Source: Capsicum annuum (taxonomy: Eukaryota > Streptophyta > Magnoliopsida > Solanales > Solanaceae). From it: DNA of 64,000 bases. The notes under the pieces are model-generated. The model worked only from the letters and a program-made list of their open reading frames with translations, ran no database searches and was not told where the DNA came from. The DNA lies in the NCBI RefSeq assembly GCF_002878395.1, contig NW_025860098.1, positions 74,272 to 138,271 of the forward strand, read 5' to 3'. Position numbers and translations under genes: made by a program. This document shows, one piece after another, positions 56,324 to 64,000 of the stretch; the stretch's first letter is position 1, and the number at the start of each line of letters is the position of its first letter.

Positions 56324-58463
56324 CATGTCTTCTCAGCCACCGATGGAGCTTCTCTGACCACCAGATAGTTTCTCACAAGACAGGTATATATGTATTCGGT
56401 CCCCACAGAAATCTTCACCTTCTCAAATAACACACGCCTCTCAGCCTATACTTCAGTTGGATGGTCACTCAGCTCTAATTTTGGAAAGTCAATTACGATG
56501 GTCTCAGGCGATCATAAACCAAGCTCAATCAAAAATACAAGGTAATATAGGGGAAGCGACAATGAATTCTACACCGGCGATCTATCTAAAACATAATCAA
56601 CCATAAATAGCACCAACGCCGAAGTTATATACGATTCCTATATAATCAACTACTGTAAATTTATACTCTATTATGAATCAACTAGTATCTAATGATAGAG
56701 GTAATCTTCCTAATCATCAATTATCTAGTGAGATACGTACTATGGTAGAAACCCTAGTTTCGCCCAATGGGGGAAATGGCGGGATATTTCGATGTTTAAT
56801 CCAGGGAATGGAGCCCCTATACCTGTTGGAACTTAAAGCACTACAGTTATATAGACCAAAACTGGTCATGGAAAAGGACCCCATATGCCTATGGTCACTT
56901 ATTCCTTGGCCATAAAACTGAGGGCACAAGAGGGGATGAAAGTTGAGTGTATCCAAATTGAACCACTAAGAATAACAACCAAAAAAGGCCTTCCAGTGGT
57001 TGTATTTAGATATAAGGACTTCAAAATAAAACTAGCAAAGAGATGTCAATTTACATTGATTGGGAAATTTGATAACAACATGCCAAAAATGGAGGTGATT
57101 TGGAGACAATTTATTCTTCAAACAAAACTAAAAGGGAAGGTTAAAATTACACATTCCAATTCCAGGCATCTATAAATTTACTTGGACAATTAGTATGATC
57201 ACTCAACAGTTTTGTTTAAAGGAAAGATATTTATCCATGGAAAGCTGATAAGAATTTAATTTTGGAACCTTACCTTTAATCCTAATGAACAAACTCCCTT
57301 GGTTACTATATGGGTTAGCCTACCTGAGCTACCCTAGCATTGCTACTATATGAAGGTAGTGGCACCTCTTTTATCTCCTAATGGAAAGGTATTATTTCTA
57401 GATTTAGCGACTTACAAGAAAACTAGGGGTAGTTTGGCTAAGGTCAAGTTTCAAACTAACCTCACCAATCCTAGACCCCAGCATGTTTAGCCGGGCTATG
57501 ATGATGATATGCATGGTAAAGACAGGTGGCAAACCATTTTTTATACTGAGCTTCCTGAATATTTCTTTTACTGCAAGCACCAAGGTCATGATACAAGCTC
57601 TTGTGATATTAAAGGTAAAAAGATGAGGAGGAAAGGAAAAATCTATTTAAAGATAATCACGGAGAAGGACCTAAGGAAGAAACTTCAACATGCCAAGGGA
57701 TACAGAATCCAATTTTGGATAGTGCAATAATAAAATACAAATAAAGGAAATGGACCTATCAACGAATAGCTGAACCAAAACAGAAATAGTAGAGGCAACC
57801 AAAGACTTATATTCAAACTAAGGTCTCCAAATAAGTACAAAGTTGGTCAGACAGATACTTCTGCTCCATCCACATTAAAGGATTCTACAGCCCTGCAGCA
57901 GAAGAGTAAGAATACCATGTTTACCCAGGCAATACTGAAAGGGACCCCAAGCCAAGTCCAAGAAAGATAGAGGAGTCTTATAGTGGCAAACATGAGGATC
58001 ATCAAATGTTTAATGTATCTAACCCTTTATCTGATCAGGTAAATAGACCAGAGAATACTGAGCAGCATAGAATAGATAGGATAATTTCTATAGAGGTGAC
58101 AATGAATGAGCCTATGGATATTGACCAACTACAAAATATCGGGATAGATAATGAAGGATTGAATTTTGGTGTAAAACCCATAGAAGCACTATAAGAGGTT
58201 TCCCCTAGGTTGCAAAAGAAAGTGGACCTTGAACATGAGTAACAGCAAGTTACTGAAATGTGCCCCCAGAGTTTCTCTCATGAACTTAATGATGAATACA
58301 AAGTGATACACTCAGAGGATGATACAAATGATGGTAACTTGGGTCAGCTGGGGAATAGAGTTGAAAATGGGATTGATATATATAATCTAGGAGATCAAGA
58401 GGAGTTTGTGAAAGATGTAAATCACATTGATAGCCAGCATGGATTATCTCCTGGGGGTCCTTA
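56324..58463 (+). pseudogene. LINE ORF1 (RNA-binding) remnant
   Basis: The start at 56324 reads MSSQPPMELL and then a stop. A frame at 56885-57175 matches the DUF4283-type domain of plant LINE ORF1 (GLPVVVFRYKDFKIKLAKRC, then LKGKVKI). Later come YKKTRGSLAKVKFQTNLTNP and a knuckle at 57560-57607, FFYCKHQGHDTSSC, whose first cysteine is phenylalanine. The acidic C-terminal part runs to about 58463 in a 68-codon frame. ORF1 coats LINE RNA. Confidence 0.78.
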
Positions 58464-58564
58464 ATAAAATAAAGGAAAGGAGGTAATCACACTATACCCA
58501 ACCCATATGGGAACACAACTAGACCTTTCACCAGGTCTCACTCCCATAAAAAAGTCCAATAATT

Positions 58565-58970
58565 AGTCATCTTGTTTGGAATTCAAGGGATATATCTACT
58601 GAAAGTGTTCTAGAAAGACTTTAAAAACTTATAAATATTCATCATATCTCTTTGATTGTTATACTGTAACCTTTCTCGAACAATATACATCTTAAAGTCG
58701 CAAAAAGGAAACTTAAGATAGAACATGCTTGCTGTAATTCTAATGGAAAGATTTGGATCTTCTAGTCACTAAATATCTCTTGTGATATCAATACTAATGA
58801 AGAACAATAGATTTATTTCACAATCTCACACTTTTATCTCTTATCTTTTGACCTTTGTTTATGCCAATTATAAAGACACATTAAGAAGACCCTTATGGAA
58901 CAAGATGTTACAATTGTCAGCTTCAACTCTACCTTAGTGTACAGTTGGAGACTTCAATGTTATTGATATA
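58565..58970 (+). pseudogene. LINE ORF2 endonuclease, N-terminal part
   Basis: Starts SHLVWNSRDISTESVLERL, then INIHHISLIVIL, then NSNGKIWIF and FNVID at the end, which corresponds to the GDFN motif of the APE-type endonuclease. The conserved N near the start is kept, as is the D/N pair. The rest of the endonuclease and the RT fingers are missing: the next codons are already RT palm. Confidence 0.75.
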
Positions 58971-58974
58971 ATTT

Positions 58975-59870
58975 AGAGGACTTTGTCAAAGAATTGGTAC
59001 TCAGTTTTGGTTAATGGTACTACACATGGGTTTTTCCACTCTACAAAGGGTCTAAAGTTGGGTGACCCACTGTTACCTGATTTTTTCATTCTAGGGGTTG
59101 AAGTATTGTCAAGATCCCATAACAACTTAAACCATCACCTTCACTATTATGGATTTCATATGGATTGGAATGGTCCTTAAATTAGTCATCTTAGTTTTGT
59201 AGATGCTATCATCATCTTTACTATTAGAAGTAGGAAAACCCTTAGATTAGTGATGCAGACTGTCTTGTTATGAAATAATTTTTGTCCTGATCAACAAGAA
59301 CAAGAGTCATTTCTTGTTTCTAGATCAATCTTTTCCCTCTATAGTCTCAAGTATCAAATAAGAAATAGATTTTCAGCAAAAACGCAGCCCTATTACTTAC
59401 CTTAGATGCCCCATTTATGTAGAATGACAAAGAATCAGTCACTATGTTGGTTTGTTTAGCACTGTATCTTCCAAAATTGCAGGATGGCATTTTAAATTAC
59501 TAAGCTATGGTGATCAAATCGTAATGATTAAACATGTATTTTAATCTATACCTATCCATATCCTCTCTACTTGCATTCCCCCAAGGACTATTATTAAATA
59601 GCACGTAAGTTTGTTTGCTGATTTCTTTTGGGGATGGAAGCATAAGAAGAAGAAATATCACTACGCCTCTTGGAAACAACTTGGTTTCCCAATTGCAGAT
59701 GGTGGCATTGGAATAAGACATGTTGCAAATATATGTAAGACTCTGCAGATGGAGCACTGGTGGATTTTCAGATGAAGCCACACTATTTGGAGAGATTTCT
59801 TACTAGCCAGGAAAAAGTGTGCAGGGCAATCCCTAATATGCAAAGCAATGATGAATAACAAGAAGGCAGC
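58975..59870 (+). pseudogene. LINE ORF2 reverse transcriptase remnant
   Basis: A 65-codon frame from 58983 reads [40 protein letters not shown]. The catalytic box at 59195 is FVDAIIIF instead of FADDIIIF, so one aspartate is lost. Further wording: YLGCPLF-like, ADFFWGWKHKKKKYHYASW, GFPIADGGIGIRHVANI, LQMEHWWIFR to 59775. Several frameshifts. Confidence 0.82.
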
Positions 59871-60700
59871 TGGGCAGCATATCTTCTAGAGGATCAGCTA
59901 AGGCACTTATTACTTCTGGTGGGATAACTGGTCTGGCCTGGGAGCATTTCAGAATCACAGAATTGATGGTGTAAGGTCCAGTAATATTAAAGTAGATTAA
60001 TTCATAAATTAAAGTGAATGGAATATTCAGAAATTAGCTACTGTACTTACCTCTCCACAGCTACAGTTTATCCTTAGAGTTCATGTCCAGTTTCAAGAAG
60101 GATCTCTTGACCTCCCATTGTGGACTATATCTCCAAATGGTAAATTTAGTAGTACATCTACCTCGGGAGTAATTAGAGAGCATTGATATGTGTCTCTACT
60201 GCACAGTCATATCTAGAATAGATATATTCCATTCAAATGTTCCTTCATTACATAGAGAGTGTTGAGAAGGAAGTTACCAATAAATGAAATGATAAGTCAA
60301 TTTAGCATAGCTCCTATCAAGTGTGGATGTTGCTCTAATTCTGGCTGGGACACTATCCCTCTCACCTTTGTTGAGGGTCCATTTGTAATACAAATATGGT
60401 GGTATTTCTCCTAAAATATGGGGATTATCCATGTCTTGAACCATCAAGAACCTGTTGCTAAATGGTGGAAAACAAGAGCTCTCAATAGAGCACATAGATT
60501 GGTATTACAGGTGCTTCCAGTTATCATATGCTGGAACTTGTGGAAGAACAAGTGTGCTATTAAATATGGAGAAAAGAAGCCTCAATTAGCCAGAGTCAAG
60601 TTCCTGATGACATTTCACTTTTGCTATACAATACTTTCCCCTATATCTCCCGACCTTTTGGATGGACTAATCTAGCAGTTTATGTTGAGAAATTTTACCA
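59871..60700 (+). pseudogene. LINE ORF2 zinc-finger (zf-RVT) region
   Basis: YYFWWDNWSGLGAFQNH at about 59910-59960, then VPFKCSFITWRVLRRKLPIN and CGCCSN near 60230-60340, then the open frame 60418-60675: EPVAKWWKTR, VLPVIICWNLWKNKCAIKYG. These are standard pieces of the region between RT and RNase H in plant LINEs. Confidence 0.75.
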
Positions 60701-60739
60701 AGAAACTAAAGTTACAATTGTATACTGGTCCAAACCACC

Positions 60740-61180
60740 TGTTCCAATGGTTAAGTTGAACTCTGATGGCAGTGCTATCACAAACCCTAGTAAAATTGGT
60801 GTAGGGGGTGTGATTAGAGACTATAAAGGTGATCTCATTTATGCATATGCTACTCCCCTGGGAGAAGGAACTAATAATTAGGTAGAGGTAGAAGCTTCTA
60901 TATGGGGGATATCTTGGTGTTTGAGTAATGGTATCCAATAGGTTGTGATGGAAGTGGACTCTGAACTCTTGATCAATTGGATCAGGAAACAGTTACCAGT
61001 ACCTTGTCACTTGCAGCCTTTGGTAGACTCTTTACTACTGCTTAGCTCACAACTTCAACTTTGTATTTGTATACATATGTTCAAAAAGCTAATTTTATAG
61101 CAGATTCATTGTCGAAAGTCATTCATCAATATGATCAACAACAAAACTACTTTCACAACATTCAACTCCCTCAACAGTAG
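60740..61180 (+). pseudogene. LINE C-terminal RNase H remnant
   Basis: Reads VKLNSDGSAITNPSKIGVGG, VIRDYKGDLIYAYATPLGEG, a stop, VEVEASIWGISWCLSNGI, then VMEVDSELLINWI. The motifs SDGS, E in VEAS and EVDSELL are the first three acidic positions of the RVT_3-type RNase H found at the end of dicot LINEs. The last active-site aspartate region is degraded. Confidence 0.82.
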
Positions 61181-63479
61181 TCAACTACTTCCACCTTGAT
61201 AAACTGGTCATGCCAATCTTCAGGAGAAGAAAGATGACTAAGATACGTGAACCACCTTAGAGCTAGCTTAACATTTCATAGTTATAGATAACAATTCATT
61301 GTATTCACTAACTGTAGATGCAATTACTTTATAAATACATATTAGAGGTCAGGTTTATTACCCCCTCTATGTATAGTTTTTGAGATTAATAATAAGGCCT
61401 GGGGTGATCTCATCCCCTGAAGTTTGTTAAAAAAATCTTTATACTATACCTTGAGGTGGGTTATTTTATTTGAGGTTCTTGAATAAAAAGGAAAAGTTGA
61501 AATTGGATAGAATTGATGGAATTATGTATTGGGTGAATTGTTAATTAATTATAGGTAAAGTAAATTGTTCTATATGCAAGCATGTTTGTGGAAATTTATT
61601 TATTAAGGATAAGAGTTAGTTATTATTTAAGCAATATCAATAAGGTTTGTAGATCTCTATGTCCAGTAGATGTTCAATAAAATGTCACAGTGATTCAATT
61701 ATTTAATTTCATAGTCAAGTAAGATGTGAATGAATTATGGCTATGTAGATTTAATCTTTGGAGTGGTTTGAAACCCGCAAATCTACCTATGAAGTCCTCA
61801 AGATTTTTTTATTATAAGATAAAGGGATAGGCTATTGTATAATATGGAACCCAAATTGAGGTATGTAAAGCTAAACCCTCTTTCGCCATGAAGGCGTAAC
61901 TCATAGTCATTTATTTCTCCTAGAAGAATTGATATTGTTTACTTGATATGCAGGAACAAATTTTTCACCTTCTATGCATCTAACACGTGACCATATGCTT
62001 AATATCACCATAATATACATGTTCCCTTCTCATTTTTAATCACTTGTCGTCTCCATCCTCATGTGTCCATTTATTGGAGTACAGTATTCATTCTTACCCT
62101 TGTCAAGTTAAGTATCTATTGAGTGACACATGTATTCATGTGTGCTGAAAATTCTTAGAATTCATATATTAGGTCTATCACATGCAATAAGTTTAGAATA
62201 AATGGTTGTAATCACATTTGTAAATTGGATCACATAGCAATATAGTGATAGAATAAAATAAGAACTAACGTCTGAATACCTCGACAGTAGTAGAGAAGTT
62301 AGTGGAATATAAGAAGCATTACTTTAATTTTTGAATAGTATTTATCACTTGCATAGGCCTATCTAGCACAACTTGATAAAAGTTATCAATGGGAGGGTAC
62401 ATAGGTTTGGCTTGGCATATCACTCGACGAGATACTGCGCACAGGATCGAGTCCAGACCACTATGGTGAGCCCAAACATTATGGTGTACCTACCCTTGTG
62501 GAATCATTTGCATTTGGAGCCAGCTGGGTTGCCCCTGGATCGAGACAATATATGGCACATATGACCTACGGGCAGACCCTTATAGTGAGTTCCAAGGAGG
62601 GGTGTACCCTGTAATAGACTGCAATTCCAATTATACATATAAAATCATAGTCAGGAGTATTTGTGTAACACATATGGTACACTTGAGATAGAATTCCCTT
62701 GGTGGGCCATCGTATGATTATTTATATTTAACATAGGCATAGGACATCACTTAGGCAAATTACTAGGCCCTTAATAACGATAATGCATTCATAAGAAGTT
62801 TTATGATAAGTTAATAAGGTAAATACATATGTAATATTTTTATACAATGTATGTGTCACCCTTTGTTTCGTAAGTTATAGCTTCATAAAATAGGTTTTAG
62901 TATTCAGCCGTCCGTACTTGCTCATTCTATTTTTTGACTCATTGAGCATTGTTATATGTTTACTTGTTATTTTGTCTACTTTACATACTAGTACATAATA
63001 TATATGTACTAATGTCCCAATGTTTGGGGCAACTGCATTACAATAAATACAGGATTAGATATATCAATGCACAAACTTCTAACTAGGCACTTGTCCGTAT
63101 TCAACAAAGTAGTCGGTGAGCTCCTTTCTTACCTGGAGTTAATAACTGTCTAGTACTATTTAATCATGTTTTTGGTTATAGTTTGGGTATGCTGGGGCCC
63201 TACCTCGATAATCTTCCCTATTATTGTTATAATTTCTCTTAGAGGTTTCGTAGACCGTGTTTAGTTGTTATATATGGTCATAGTTTCACTTATCTATATC
63301 AGTTAGATTCAATGAGCTAGAACTGTGCATTTACATAGACCTTCATGATTATTTAGGATTAGCAACTCTTTTTCTTAGAATGTATGTCAATTTTATAACA
63401 CATACTTATACAGTTCTTGTATGCTTTTTCTACGCCTAGGGGCGTGACAGCGGTATACCAAATACAATAAATAAGCATA

Positions 63480-64000
63480 CAACACATAAGCACTTTGGAA
63501 AAAGTCAAGGTATATCATTTCTTGGGATGTGCTATGTCGTCCTAAATCAATAGAAGGCCCTAACATAACTGATATTAACTTGTGCAATAAAGCAGCAATT
63601 CTAAAACATTTATGAAATCTAATCTCAAAGAAGGATAGATTGTGGATACGATGGGTGGATGCATATTACTTAAAGGGTAGGAAACCATGGGACGTAGAAA
63701 CTAAACAGGCACCCCAGATAGTTAAAAAAATAATGACAGCATGTAGGTGGTATAAAGGAATGGAATGGATATTGAAGACATCATGAAAGTCAAGCCTTTC
63801 TTAATCAAAGGAATAAATACCAAACTAAGGGGTCAATACTCCAAAGTCAAGTCGAGAAAGCTTATCTGCAACAACAAATGGAATTTCATCTGTCATCTTG
63901 CAATCAATGAGAGACTCTATACAAAACATAGATTGGAAAAGTGGTGCATCCATACGAATCAAGCGTGTGGCCTATGTAAAGAGGAACCTAAGGACCACAA
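63480..64000 (+). pseudogene. Second LINE ORF2 fragment, runs off the window
   Basis: In one frame LWKKSRYIISWDVLCRPKSI, EGPNITDINLCNKAAILKHL, a stop, then KKDRLWIRWVDAYYLKGRKP; then after a frameshift LICNNKWNFICHLAINERLYT and KHRLEKWCIHTNQACGLCKE. This is the RT-to-zinc-finger section of another L1-type LINE, of a different subgroup from the one in J (WDAYYLKG rather than WWIFR wording). It begins shortly after the J duplication. Confidence 0.8.

Larger units (their letters stand above)
56265..61436 (+). mobile_element. L1-type LINE inside solo LTR J
   Basis: Order: ORF1 (56324 to about 58460), endonuclease, RT, zinc-finger region, RNase H, and a 3' end with AATAATAAGGCCTGGGGTGATC followed by an A-run at 61429-61435. 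This set is that of plant L1 elements. The middle of ORF2 is deleted at about 58970, and stops occur throughout. The 5' edge is uncertain (56230-56320); I could not settle the target duplication. Confidence 0.82.
55611..63449 (+). repeat. Solo LTR J, split by a LINE
   Basis: Begins TGTAACACCTTAGG and ends GGGGCGTGACA. The flanks GCGGT at 55606-55610 and 63450-63454 are identical, proving that both halves belong to one LTR. Removing the LINE leaves about 2.7 kb. The right half (61437-63449) is AT-rich and non-coding, with TACTAGTACATAATATATA and GTCGGTGAGCTCCTT blocks like those in D and K. The chance frame at 62373-62564 has no family. Confidence 0.85.

Noticed and set aside
1..64000. tRNA, rRNA or other structural RNA genes
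   Set aside because: I looked for tRNA-like arms and rRNA wording and saw none. The recurring TGGTATCAGAGCC is a primer-binding site, not a tRNA gene.
1..64000. Pararetrovirus (EPRV) copies
   Set aside because: All RT and gag wording fits Ty3/gypsy chromoviruses or L1 LINEs; no coat-movement protein wording or tRNA-Met site in a pararetroviral context was seen.

Overview
The window reads as heterochromatic plant nuclear DNA. It is AT-rich, has no intact host gene, and consists almost wholly of nested, decayed retrotransposons. Gag, protease, reverse transcriptase (RT), RNase H, integrase and chromodomain remnants belong to Ty3/gypsy chromoviruses of the Tekay/Del type: LTRs of 2.1-2.6 kb, a tRNA-iMet primer-binding site, a CCHC gag knuckle, an FIDD RT box and a C-terminal chromodomain. 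Two L1-type LINEs with the RNase H tail usual in dicots are also present. Protein wording and LTR style suggest Solanaceae, possibly a large-genome genus such as Capsicum; this is inference, not a measurement.

Layout. 1-6175: minus-strand Tekay copy (E1) cut by the window edge, with its 5' LTR at 3648-6175, inserted in an older LTR (K, 6176-6977). 6978-10842: non-coding AT-rich DNA with two TATA-like boxes, ending like a Tat/Ogre LTR. 10866-14599: plus-strand Tekay E (LTR tail and gag) holding solo LTR F (11852-14437). 14600-19334: plus-strand Tekay G. 19335-20630: minus-strand fragment H. 20631-23269: composite minus-strand LTR material (HL). 23270-23944: unrecognised. 23945-25398, continuing at 54967-55610: an old minus-strand LTR (L) that hosts the large stack.

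The main stack is element A (plus, 25399-54966, TSD AATAA). Inside A lie B (minus, 28501-37631, TSD GTAGA, in A's gag), C (plus, 40184-48578, TSD AGAAT, between A's RNase H and integrase) and solo LTR D (50410-52650, in A's 3' LTR). To the right, solo LTR J (55611-63449, TSD GCGGT) carries a 5' part-deleted LINE (about 56265-61436). A second LINE fragment runs from about 63480 off the end.

Working relations. All open frames are remains of gag-pol or LINE ORFs, each with stops, frameshifts or deletions, so nothing here looks able to move by itself. Order of events: L first, then A and J into L, then B, C and D into A and the LINE into J; separately E, then F and G into E. What appears conserved is RNA-level structure in the LTRs and leaders: an 11-4-11 hairpin about 38 nt before the LTR end, a second hairpin next to a splice-donor-like GGTGAGT, and a TGATCA palindrome about 65 nt after the primer-binding site. 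I could run no searches or alignments; boundaries come from TG...CA ends, target duplications and by-eye comparison.
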